A stretch of DNA of 64,000 nucleotides, from assembly GCA_043228905.1 (NCBI GenBank), contig JBHGNT010000001.1, forward strand, positions 6,386,001 to 6,450,000. The letters are read 5' to 3'. The notes beneath the pieces are model-generated. The model made no database searches. It had not been told where the DNA came from and worked only from the letters and a program-made list of their open reading frames with translations. This document shows positions 11,328 to 22,359 of the stretch, in pieces. This stretch comes from Azolla caroliniana. Lineage: Eukaryota > Polypodiophyta. A program made the position numbers and the translations under genes. The first letter of the stretch is position 1; every line of letters starts with the position of its first letter.

Positions 11328-12826
11328 GGGAAAAGTACCAGGATATCCTTGGAAGTTTGTCTATTTACCAGAATGCCCTTGGAAGTTCCAAATTTACCAG
11401 AATGCCCTTGGAAGTTCCAAATTTACCAAACTACCCCTATGTCCAAAAAAATACACTTTATAAAGTAATTATACACTCAAATCTACAAGCCCTATTTACC
11501 AGAATACCCTTCAAACACATTTTTTTTATTACCATATCCCCCCCCTCATTATGTGTGTGTGTGTGTATACACAGAGAGAAACATAGTAGTAATCATTTGT
11601 ACAAGCAATAGATGTAGTCATTTGTACAGGCAATAGATGCGCCAGGATCGCGTTGGGCCATCATGAGCTCAGTTGCCAACAGCCATAGCCGATTCAGCTT
11701 ATGCTTCCTCGCAACGATGAGCATGCTCGTGATATCCTCCAACGATATACTATGATTACTTGCATGGTTGCCCCCATCATTAATATGCAGAACTAACCCT
11801 AGCTTTGCCTCTATCACAAGAAGAACATAATCAATTATACTAGATTGCAAATTAGGCAATGAGCAATAATTACAAGCTGAAGAGTTGAATTATGAATGAA
11901 TCACTTGTGTTTTACCTGGACCAAGGTGGACAATTCATCAACTCCAAAGAAATTGGCGGCATGGATGAGCTCAAGGCAGATATGGATACCATAGTGCACA
12001 ACAGAGTAACTGTAATTGTAAATTATAATTAACATTGTAGGTCATTGGATTAGCAGTGGCAGATGGTAGATTGTAGTGAAGGGGTTGTGCGGGGCCTAGT
12101 ATTTCGGTAGAGGATGGATCGATGATCAATTGGCAATATCAACGGGAATGTCATCTATGTCCCCGTGGATTTGACCTGCGTCGGCCTCCCAGTTACTCAA
12201 TATACCTGTTGGAGAATTGTTGACGAGACTCCCGGTGATAGAAGAAGAGACAATTTGGTTCTGACCCTGAAGATTAGACTGTTGTTGGTTAGGGTAGCAT
12301 TGGCTCACAGAGATGCTACCGGCATAGTGATTCCGGGAGGCGGGTGGGGATTGAGATTGAGGCGGATGAAAGGAGGAGGAGGTAGACGAATCGCAAGATG
12401 AGGAGGAGGAGGAGGAGGCAGAAGAAGAAGAAGAAGAGGAGGAGGAAGAGGGGGAGAAGATGAGGGGGAAGAAGGGGTTGCGAGCTGACACGATGCAGTG
12501 GTGGGCGTAGACGAGGGCATAGGTCCGACCGTCTATGCAAAAAGCAATGTCTGCAAATCGGTCAAATCGGTCAAATCGGTCAGGACCACAGTCCAGAAGG
12601 GTGAGGTAATCTGAAGATAAGCTCCTTAGGCTACTACTTAGCATGAATGTGGATATGGTAAAAAGAAATTTGTGTTTGAAGGGTATTGTGGTAAATAGGG
12701 CTTGTAGGTTTGAGTGTATAATTACTTTATAAAGTGTATTTTTTTGGATATAGAGGGTAAATTTGGAACTTCCAGGGGCATTCTGGTAAATAGACAGACT
12801 TCCAGGGGTATCCTGGTACTTTTCCC
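11328..12826. mobile_element. TIR-bounded unit carrying a BTB gene fragment (Pack-MULE-like)
   Basis: Left arm 11328-11539 and right arm 12651-12826 are long terminal inverted repeats. Both start GGGAAAAGTACCAGGATA from the outside and stay alignable for about 175 bp, ending near ACCATATCC. The left arm carries one extra tandem copy of a roughly 32-bp piece. The 9 bp outside each end, AATATATAA (left) and AATATGTAT (right), match at 7 positions, compatible with a decayed 9-bp Mutator-type target duplication. No transposase lies inside; the internal 1.1 kb is host-like BTB gene sequence. This fits a non-autonomous Mutator-like element that captured gene pieces. An unrelated foldback element is the alternative. 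Confidence 0.65.
11593..12644 (-). pseudogene. BTB/NPR-type (BOP/NPR5-like) gene fragment inside the TIR unit
   Basis: Exon-like piece 1 starts at 12644, just inside the right TIR. It resembles the N-terminus of plant BLADE-ON-PETIOLE/NPR5 BTB proteins (SLRSLSSDYLTLL, then ADIAFCIDGR, then HHCIVSARNPFF), with a triplicated DRF repeat and a long serine run. Piece 2 at about 11998-11919, between a TTACAG acceptor and a CAG|GTAAAA donor, matches the region after the BTB core (CLELIHAANFFGVDELSTLVQ-like). Piece 3, within 11593-11859, matches SLEDITSMLIVARKHKLNRLW. The second half of the BTB core and the C2HC zinc site are missing, and I found no frame-preserving splice from piece 2 to piece 3. 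I therefore call a captured, broken copy rather than a working transcriptional co-regulator. Confidence 0.7.
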
Positions 12827-12906
12827 AATATGTATATAATTGTATAGAACTTTGTTGAGTAGGGGATGGGATATATTATGTGTAGGTGAGCATAAGTGTC
12901 ACAATC

Positions 12907-12943
<37 letters not shown>

Positions 12944-13085
12944 AGGGTATGGGGTGGGAATATGGTAAAACTTGGGGAGGGGTATTCCGGTGAAATTCTA
13001 CACACCACACTCTCTGTACTTCCTACTCTCTCTGCTATGACATGGAACGAGAGACACACAGAGGACGCGCACAGATCATTAAGCT
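12827..13085. promoter_or_regulatory. Short head-to-head intergenic spacer with (GA)n, upstream of RBFA
   Basis: Only about 260 bp separate the right TIR from the RBFA start codon. The spacer includes a GA microsatellite at about 12908-12940, a CT-rich stretch and a CACACTCTCTG region before the ATG. The 5' UTR and core promoter of RBFA must lie here or inside the TIR, so the element borders or forms part of the promoter. No TATA box is obvious. Confidence 0.45.
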
Positions 13086-14926
13086 ATGGCGACTGTGAAT
13101 TCTTCTTCCACTCCCCCATCTGTGCCTTCCCAAATCTTCGACCACAGGTTCGTCTCTGCCCCTCATCCACCCCTGCTCTATCATCGTCCTCATCATCCTC
13201 ATCCGCATCCGCACGGTGAAGGACGAGCGTTAGTTCTTCAGACCAAGAACAAGAATGGTGGATTAGGGTTAGGGTTAGGGTTGGGTAATAGTCGGCTCGT
13301 GTTTTGTATGGCGCACCCTCGGCGCGTGAAGATGGTGGCTCAGCAGATAAAACGAGAGATCGGAGACATGATGATCAAGGATAAGAACCTTCAGCAGGCC
13401 ATGGCGCCTGAGACAGCCCTTGGGGCAGACCTCTACCTCTCCTCTGTCACCACCGTCAGTGATGTCGTCCTATCCAATGATTTACAAGTGAGTCTTTTAT
13501 GCTGGTCATTTCTTTTGCAATTATTTCTAATTTGTTTGCCACTCTTCGATTTTTTTTGGAATTATCATCTAGTTTTTATCGGTATACCTTCCAAAAAACT
13601 CTGAAATGCCCCAGAGCTTTTCGCAATTTTTCTGACATGCCCTGTTTCAACCACATCTCAGAGATAGTTATTCTATATGATGTTTGAGGAAATTTCCTTG
13701 GGAGGAACAATTCATTTCTACGTTTACAAACTACATAATTATGTAGTTTCTTTATTCTATTTATTCATATATTTGTAGGACAACTGCTGAATAGCTCAGG
13801 TTTTTCATTGTTTTCCGAATGCCTGTAAGTTTTCATTATTTTCACCTAATTGCCCTGGTCAATCTCATCTTTGAGCAATAGTATGTTCCATCAAAGCAAT
13901 AATGCTTGCTATCTTTGGATAAAAGAAGCAAATTGATATGATATGTCAGCAGTCCTTCGACCAAAACATTCCCAAACTTTTCTTTATTTACTAGCACTAA
14001 ATTTTCATTATGTTCCCTAACACTCCTCCTGGTCAAACCCATCTCCGAATAATTAGATGTACTTTTTGAACAATTATATGTTGCTATGTTTACAAAAACA
14101 GGCAATCCACCACATTTTCTCTTTTCTTTGCTTGTAAAAATGGCTTGTTCTTTTTTTCCTAGTGTAAGCTTAGCTCAATTGTTCAATATGAGGGATCATT
14201 ATATATATGATCGTGCTAGTCATTGTATACCTGTTTGTATGGTAACTTTCAATAGCTCACTTTCAAAGTTTAAAAAGAAAGATTATTTTTTTTCGTCATC
14301 CAAATGTAGGTTGCAAAGGTATATGTGTCAATATATAGTGATGAAAGAGGCAAGGAACTTGTTATGGAAGGTCTAAAGGCGAAAACAAAGTATGTGAGGG
14401 CAGGATTAGGGAAGAGAATGCAATTAAGGTTAACTCCAGAGGTTCGATTCATCATGGATGAATCATTGGAGAAAGGAAGCAGGGTACATACTGTCTATTC
14501 TAACTCTAGATCAATCAAAGAATTTGTTTTTGTCTGGAAATGTTCAATGATAATAAAATGCCCCTATCTTGTTGAAGTATTTGCTTGAATACCCCTCCCG
14601 CCACGTTTCCAAAAGGTTGCCAGAAATACACCCCTGAAGCACAAACATTTGAGGGGGGGTATGCCAATTATTTGTGAAACTTAGGGGGCATTCTCGTAAA
14701 AGTACTCATCAAGCTAGTTGTATTTTGCTCTGTTCCGCTTCCATCAATTTCAATTGGATTTGGCTGAATAGAAAAGGGTTTTAATGTGTTGTGATAGGTT
14801 CTATCCATTTTGGATAGATTGCAAAAGGAAAGGGAAGCTAAGGGAGATCAAAAGGATGATGATGATGATGATGATGATAATTGGGATGATATTGTGGAGG
14901 AAGATGATCTTTCAACCAAGGAGTAA
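13086..14926 (+). CDS. RBFA: Plastid ribosome-binding factor A
   Basis: Three exons, all phase 0: 13086-13487 (CAA|GTGAGT), 14310-14483 (TGTAG acceptor, AGG|GTACAT) and 14798-14926 (GATAG acceptor, TAA stop), giving 234 residues. RbfA binds the small ribosomal subunit and helps 16S rRNA 5'-end maturation; plant versions of this type act in the chloroplast. Residues 1 to about 74 are Ser/Pro/His-rich with few acids, like a transit peptide. The RbfA KH-type domain follows: MAHPRRVKMVAQQIKREI, GADLYLSSVTTVSDV near the end of exon 1, then VAKVYVSIYSD and RLTPEVRFIMDES in exon 2. The C-terminus ends in an acidic tail with eight consecutive Asp. A Gly-Leu run near residues 59-67 is encoded by telomere-like repeats. 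The start is the first ATG of the open frame. Confidence 0.93.
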
Positions 14927-15607
14927 TGAATCCACAAGGTAGTTGGGGAGGTACATTCCATTTCCCAAAGAAATTTTGCTGTACATAAAGGGGGCCATGA
15001 TGGATATACATTCCGGAGAAGACACAATATCCAAAGAAGCTGATTCACTCCTATGAAGGTCATATGCTGGACATGTTGATGTATCAAAGAAATGGTTATA
15101 TTTAAACATTTGATTTATATGACAGCTTGATTGTATGTTACAGACATTTCTATGCATCAAAGAAATGGTCACAAATGGTCCCATTGTATGGTAGACATTC
15201 CCTTGCATTGAAGAAATGGTCACAATTATTTCCTGTTTTATTCTTTGGTGTTTATAAGCTTGTAAATGTGAGACAACATTAATCCTTAATATGAGCATGA
15301 AGGTTAATTGAAATAGGTAATTAGTGTTAAGCTACAAAATAACACCAAAAATTAGTTCCATTTGATTGAGAAACCAAGCTTTTGTGAACAATGTCAGAAT
15401 AAGTAAGATGAAAGTCATAATTCATGATGATTGTGATCATATTCATAATTTATCTTTTAATTTAATTGCAAACAAAATGTTTCTAATTTAAAAACTTTAT
15501 GCTAGTAGGATTTGATGTCACGGTGCTTTAGAGGCAAATATAAAACCATGTTTAATGATAGGGCATCACACACCTCTTGGAAGAGGCACAACCCACTTAA
15601 GCCCATG
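14927..15607. other. 3' flank of RBFA, intergenic
   Basis: A short phrase with CATTTCT...CAAAGAAATGGT recurs around 15080-15220 (weak direct repeats). No gene recognised. Confidence 0.4.
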
Positions 15608-15612
15608 TAAAG

Positions 15613-16055
15613 TGTTGAGAGATCAAGCTCAAATTAGTTTAGTTATTTAGTCAACCATGTAACATTGTAGTTACCTAGATAGAATCTAGTTAGGAGTGTT
15701 TGACTATAACTCCTTAAATAGAACCTTGTACTTAAGTGGGATATTCTAGATCCTCCACTCTTAAGTACATTTAATATAGGACTTACACCTTAGTACCTAT
15801 ATTCTACTGACACATGTGCACCTTTGCACATGAGATGTATATATACCTCAGTTTGGGTATTTTTGTATTTGATGATGATGATGTTAATTTAATATAGAGT
15901 TAATCATCCCCCATATTGTGTTGTTCATAAGTGTTAACTTACTCTCTCTCTCTTCCTCTCACACACATACACACGTATCACTTAATCTTCTGCTTATCAA
16001 TTAATCTCATAATTAGGTACTAATTAACCTGTAGTTAATCACCTAATTCTTAACA
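15613..16055 (+). mobile_element. Solo LTR (family 2), 443 bp
   Basis: Starts TGTTGAGAGATC and ends ATTCTTAACA. It is flanked by the perfect 5-bp direct repeat TAAAG at 15608-15612 and 16056-16060. Internally there is a plus-strand TATA region (GATGTATATATACCTC near 15833) followed downstream by a CT-rich leader-like stretch, the usual layout of a Ty1/copia-type LTR. No gag-pol sequence adjoins it. It does not resemble the two LTRs at 6940 and 10383. Confidence 0.88.
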
Positions 16056-16060
16056 TAAAG

Positions 16061-17771
16061 TATGTTTGGGGTGAATGAACTTATTGCAAAGGATCATTTT
16101 GGAGATAACCAATACCGTTTGCGAGAAGTATATGGCACAAGATCCACAAACAATGAGAACCATGATTGGGGAACATCAATAGCTTGCGTTAAGACTCCTT
16201 GACCACAATAGCTATTTTCATGATGCTTTAGGCATCTCATAGGGCTTGGAATGGTCAATAGACATCTTCTTGTTTTTTATCTTTATTTAATATTCATTTG
16301 TCAAAGAAGCTATATAACATAAGGATGGCCTTGTAGGCCATATTAACCTCTTTCGAGGCATTAATGCACTGCTTATCTTCCTCCTTTTCAGTAGTCCTTA
16401 TGGAATTCAATTCTCCCTCCTTTTGAACATAGTTTGATGCATTCATACTATTTGATTGATTCAGTTTGCTATTTCCTTGTTTGTGCCTTACTCATATAAT
16501 TTTATTGATTTATTGTGTAGAGCACTTCGAAAAATACAACATAACGCCACTGTAAAAAACTTGAACCCTTTTGAATGCAAAACCCAATGAATATTGACAT
16601 TATACGTTTGGAAATGCTTGACTTTATATGACAACCATTTGTACACCAAGGCGCGTACCACACTATCAACTTGGGAATAAAAAAAAACTTATTTAAGTAG
16701 CAACATAGATCAACTCCTTTAATACTAACTACATGTAATAGATCCCTAAAGCTTCTTAATGTCTATTATTCTTAGCACCAAGATGAGCTCAAGCCCAAAG
16801 ACCAAACAAATAAGACAAGGATGATGCATTAGCCCATCTCTAACTTGCTCTTAGATGTTTCGTGGCAACAATAGAGAAATAACCATTGTACACCATGACG
16901 AAATTTGTGGGACCTTTTCATTGTCGATTTTGCTCATAGAGGGTTGTAGTTTATCATAAAGATTCATCATCATGTATGTGGATGCCACGTCAATGTTGCA
17001 ACTAGTTAATCGATCAGGGCTTGGGTAAGTTTTTGTTGAATTTAGTGTTTATAATAAGTGGAGGCGATATGAAGATGTAATTAGGTTAGATATTAATTTT
17101 TTAGCGTCCATAGGGAGGCCGATATTGAGCCATGGGACCTAACTGAGTACACTTTTAAGTTTTCTTAATGTAAGTAGTGTGGGGGAACTGTCGTTCTTTC
17201 ATATACATAACACATTGTATGCATAGTATGAACCATACGCGCATTCCCATTCGCGAATGTTTTTCAATCATTTGTGTAAGAAAAACACCCTCAAAGAATG
17301 ATAAAAACCATACTTTTGGATTATCTATTTCTTACGAGGTAAATAAGCCTAAAAAATGGAAAAAAACAAAAAAAAAAAACACACAGGAATGTTTCAATAA
17401 CATTCATGCTAGACGAACACGAATTTTACGTACTATGATTGTATAATGTATGTAAAATCGTTATACATATTATATATAACTTGTATGTACGTAACGTTAG
17501 ATTTTGTTTCATGATGCAGCACCATCAAGAGTCCACAATGACCTTTTTATATACATTGCTCCCATCATGCTTCTCTCATTTTTAAAAATTTTGAGTGTTT
17601 TTTTGTGTGCTAAGCTGCTTTTACAGATGTTTAACTAAAGATGTGGAGGAGAAGCTAGTTTTGTAAATTCCCCCTAAATTAACCACAAAATGTCAGCAGA
17701 ACAGAGAGACAGAGACAGAGAAAGCCGCCATATCACACAAAGATCTGTATTTTCTCTGTTATTCTTTAGAT

Positions 17772-17812
<41 letters not shown>

Positions 17813-18236
17813 CTCTGTTTCTCTGTTTCTCATCATCAAAAGCATTAAAACAATACTCGAAAAAAGAACCATGAAAATATGGAAAAACATTCATGCTACC
17901 GTTAATGCAAAACAAAAGCTACTAATCAGCATATCACCATCTTTGCGGTGATCTGCTCTCCATCTTCTTTCGCTCGTAGTAACAGTCCGTACAAGCTAAC
18001 TAACCAAAGGAAAGAGGAACTCCATCTCTTCTTTTTTTCATCCTTTCGTATAACAAATGGATATGAGCAGCAGGGAGAAAAAACAAAGTATGTAGAATAC
18101 GTGTGAGTGTGCGCTCGCATTTAGGGAAGCATTAATCATCATCTTATGAATGAATGACTAATATACGAATAGCAGAGAAACACACACATATGTATATATA
18201 TATATATATGTAGAGAGAGAGAGAGATCATATTGAT
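16061..18236. other. Intergenic and 5' flank of the Dicer-like gene
   Basis: I searched this stretch for the DExD/H helicase and DUF283 parts of a Dicer on the plus strand and saw none; open frames are under 90 codons. A (CT)n run lies at about 17769-17808, and (TA)n-(GA)n directly precedes the start codon at 18237, probably within the 5' UTR. Confidence 0.55.
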
Positions 18237-21200
18237 ATGGCTAACTCAGACATCGAACTAGCACCATCTAATCTATCGAATCTCTCAGTTGATGGAGTTT
18301 CACACTATGAGATCGGATTCCCCAATGTTCTGCGCCCACCTCCAAAGTCCTGTGTAAATAAACTAGCCAATGGAAAGGTATCTTTTTATGTTTACCTCAT
18401 GTTTTATAATCCCGTGGAGGAAGGAGAAGACACTCTATTACTGGAGGGCACCGCAAACCCTACTCAATTCTTGTTGCTCAATCAGTCCATGCTGAATGAA
18501 GAGATAACAAACAACCTTCAAATCCGGCTTAACCTCCCTCACAAGGAATGTATTAGCGTTGATTTCATACCTTGTGGAACAATATCTCTTGATCAAGACC
18601 AAGTAAGTTTCTTCATCGTCTTCGTTACAATGGTTACCTTTACAAGAGATTCTTAAGCACATTCTGTAGGTTGATCATATGGTCACAACACACAAGTTTT
18701 GAGTTGAACTGGACTGATGATGCCCATTGCTATTTTTGAAACATATCTTAAACTGAAGAAAAATCTCATAAAGCAGGATTTACAGGTTTTGAATTTTGTA
18801 TAATCAGAATCTGTCTAATGATGTGTTGTCAAATAGTACGATATTTTGAGACTTGGTTTAAAACAACTTAATTTTTGGTTTATTACTCAATTGAGAAGTA
18901 TATTAGACATGCTCGGTCAAAGATGTCTATTTCTCAACATATTGAGAGTAAAAGATGTTAACACCACATAGCTGATTGAATTCTTAGTGTGGTTTTGCTG
19001 TTAAATAAAATGAGAAAAAATCAATGTTTAAGCTTTAAGTGAAAAAAGAGAGGGAATTTTGTCATCTCACTGGCTCATCTGTAATGATACTTCATTGAAA
19101 TTGCAATGTTTTCTTTTATCAATGTTTTCTTGGGTCTAAATGAGTTATAAATCTTGTTGCGTATCACTGTTATTTTGTGCATACAAAGTGGTTTATGTGT
19201 ATAAGAAATATGAATTTTGTTTGGTTTTTAAGTCATTGTGGAAGAGTAAAGCTTAGTTGATCACTTTATTTTGATGGCACTCCAGGTAACTATAGTGAAA
19301 GCATTCAACACATTTCTTTTCAGTCTGATTCTCGGGAAAAACTTTGTGGAACCACAGAGAACAATTGCTATTGTGGAGAATAAGACAAAGGGTTACTATG
19401 TAATGCCAATGAAAGGGGGGATTGATAATTCAACTATAATCCATAAATCGAAAGCAATGAAATTCATTGATTGGAAAACTGCAATCAATCTTGTGAAATG
19501 CAAATTGAATATTATGAAAGAGGAATGCATAAACTTCCAAATGGATTCAAACACACAAGGGATTCCTGTATCTTGTACTGAAAATGATACTGGTTTTATG
19601 AATTCAAGTTTAAATTTGAAGTCTGGGTTTTATAAAGAAGAAGAGTTAATCGATGCTTTCATAACTTACGGTCCTTGGAGTGCACCATGCTTCATTATCA
19701 GGATTTCAAAGGATCTTACTGGGCTGAGTTCTATGCCAGGAAGCAATAGATTCTCCTCTTACTCTGACTTTTGGTTGAAGAGGTAATATAAACATTGTCT
19801 TCATAATCATTATTGTTACTCAAGATTACATCTCATTAAGTTTCTCGATGAGTTTCATATGCAATTGATATGACAGGGGTTACTATTTCATGGATATGTA
19901 AGATATGAGAAAAATATTGAGATTCTATATTTTATGTCAAGAATATAATATTGTTTCTAGGTCATGGTAATTTAAAAATACAAAAGATTCTTTGTGAACA
20001 ATTCCATGTATATATATGACATATCTGTTGCTGCTTTAGGTATAAACATGAACTAAAGCATCCTTCGCAACCACTTTTAGTGTGTTATACACAATCTCAT
20101 GTAGCCAATTTTTTGCAACAACCATCTCAAGGTAAGAAAGAACCTTATTAAATATTTATTGTAGATCCTCCAGTCATGATCTTACAATTTTTTACATTTC
20201 AATGCCATTAAAACAAGGATATATGCATTTAAATTCGATGTTCCTAACATTGGTCAATGTTGATTGGGAGAGAACAAAAGCACATTGGTGTAGTGCAAAA
20301 GCAAGGAGAGTTGAGCTGCCCCCAGAGGTTTGTATTTTACATAAAGGGCTTAAAGGATGCTTATGGAGAGGAGCATTTAGACTTCCATCGATTCTGTGTG
20401 GTCTTGAAAATGCATTGTTAGCGGCCGAGCTCCGAGATAGCATCCATGTCCAAATCTCAGCTTTTAAGGTAAGAACGAGCACAATAAAGTGCTGGAGAAT
20501 CTTTTTTCATGTTCTTTAAAGAAAGCGTCTCATGTTTTTTAACATCACTGATTTTTTTAAAATGTAACCGTAGCTACAAGAGGCCTTGACAACGGGTGCA
20601 TACAATATGTCTTATTCTTATGAAAGGCTTGAGTTCCTTGGCGATAGCTTTTTGACCCTATCATGTGCAACTATGCTCTTCTTGCAAGATGCATCGATGA
20701 GCAAAGAAGACTTGGCTTCTTCGTTGCATCGCATCGTGGAGAACAAGGAGCTCTTTCGTTGTGCCGAGGAATGTGGTCTTGCTTCTTACGTTTTCAATGA
20801 ACCATTTCTAGTGAAGGAATGGATCCCTCCGGGACCTATACCTGATTGCCTCAAATCAAGCGATAAAAGAGTTCAGTCAGGGCTTGTAAGAAAACAAAGG
20901 ATCTCATGGCGCACGTTAGCTGATGTTGTGGAGGCGATTATTGGGTTGTTTGCATTGGAGAATAATAACACCAGTGACATTTTGAAAGCCATATCATGGT
21001 TGAGGGTCGCAATAGATTATCCAAAGTTTGATCTTAAACGAGTACTTGTGTCACCGATCAGGTTTTTCTCCCCATGTAAAATAGATCGTCTTGAAGCTCA
21101 ACTTGGGTATCACTTCAAAAATCTTGAGCTTGTGTCAATGGCATTCTATTACGATTCGCAAGATTCAGAAGGTGGATTACACTTCTCAAGACTCTCGTAC

Positions 21201-22359
21201 CTCGGGGATTGCATCCTTTCACATTACATAGCCAAGCATCTTATAACTAGTTGTCAATCTGAGAATGTGGGAATCATCAATGACTTGAAGCAATCCGTTA
21301 TCAATAAGGAGAATTTGGCCTATGTATGTGCAAAACATAAGCTTCAATCCTTTCTTTCTGGAGTTTCTTGTGATGGGGAGGAGAGAATTGCAGCGTATGT
21401 GGCAGCGATAGAGGAGATTCTCAAAGCTCAGAAAATTCCTTCTCCATTTGGTTATTCTGGGTTATGTGCACCTAAGGCCTGATATATTCTCTTTCTCTCA
21501 TACACCCACACACGTGCATGCATGCATACCTTCATGCATGATATGTAATGTATGCATAACATATCATACATATACACATAGTACATTATGCATCATAGCA
21601 TACCACTCATGCAACATACATCCTACCATGCATCATAACTTACCATGCATACAAGCATATCTACGTAATAGATTAATAACATACGTAGATGCCGGTTTTG
21701 GGTGATTTGTTGGCATCCATACACATACATAATAACATACATATAGGTCTTGTCTTTTTCCAGGTTTTGGGTGATTTGGTGGCATCCATAGCAGCAGCCA
21801 TATATCTGGATTCTGATCTGGATGCGGAAATTTCATGGAAGGTTAGGTTTGATGCTATACATTTTTTACTAGGCTGATAATACAAAATAATTAGTGAAAA
21901 AAAAACTCATAACATTTGATCATTGATTTAAGTGGCCAATAACTTGAATAGATTGTTCTCATTTGTTTTTATAGATCGTTCAACCATTGCTAGAACCTCT
22001 TCCAACACCAGTATGTTATGCATTGCATCCTGTCAATGAGTTGAAAGAGATTTGCAAAGCAAGGCACATGTTACTGGACATCCAAACAATGTTCGAATCC
22101 AAATCTGGTATTTATGAGACAGGTGTTTTTATCGATGAAGAAATATTTGCGACCTTCAGGCACGAGGAGAAACGCAAATCTCGGAAATTCGCAGCTTTCA
22201 AGGTAAGCCACAAATCTTGTTAGTGTATATGGGGATTCACATCTCGTAAATTCTCAGATTTCAAGGCATATATATACAGAAGAAACCTCCTCACATTGGC
22301 TTTATTTGTATTATGCATGCCAGGCGCTTCATGATCTCAAGGCAAATGACAAGCAATAA
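18237..22359 (+). CDS. Helicase-less Dicer-like protein, DCL3-related (minimal DCL)
   Basis: Eight exons: 18237-18602, 19286-19782, 20040-20131, 20218-20468, 20574-21476, 21764-21841, 21975-22202 and 22324-22359 (TAA), summing to 816 residues. Phases close at every junction. Exon 1 holds a platform-like region. Exon 2 and the start of exon 3 form the PAZ domain, ending in YKHELKHPSQPLL, like DCL3. Exon 4 has the ELPPEVC...RLPSI connector. RNase IIIa (from about residue 403) keeps E422 and D426 in ERLEFLGD and D519 and E522 in ADVVEA. RNase IIIb (from about 567) reads RLSYLGD (S610, D614) and LGDLVAS (D707, A710), so two of its four metal-binding acids are lost. One C-terminal dsRBD (about 740-815) follows. 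Helicase and DUF283 are absent. Dicers cut double-stranded RNA into small RNAs; this one should cut one strand per event at most. Intron 5 appears to be GC-AG, and the exon 4 start (20218) is the least certain boundary. Confidence 0.9.
21477..21763 (+). other. Apparent GC-AG intron 5 of the Dicer-like gene with a decoy copy of the next exon start
   Basis: Family alignment requires joining APK (ends 21476) to VLGD (starts 21764). The donor is CTAAG|GCCTGA, a GC rather than GT donor, and an in-frame TGA stands one codon past it. The intron is rich in CATGCAT phrases. At about 21693-21720 it holds a near-perfect copy of the first roughly 28 bases of exon 6, with one mismatch but preceded by CCG instead of CAG. 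Retention would truncate the protein inside RNase IIIb. Confidence 0.6.

Noticed and set aside
12305-12540. Proline/leucine-rich minus-strand proteins
   Set aside because: Alternate frames of the serine-run triplet repeat in the BTB fragment.
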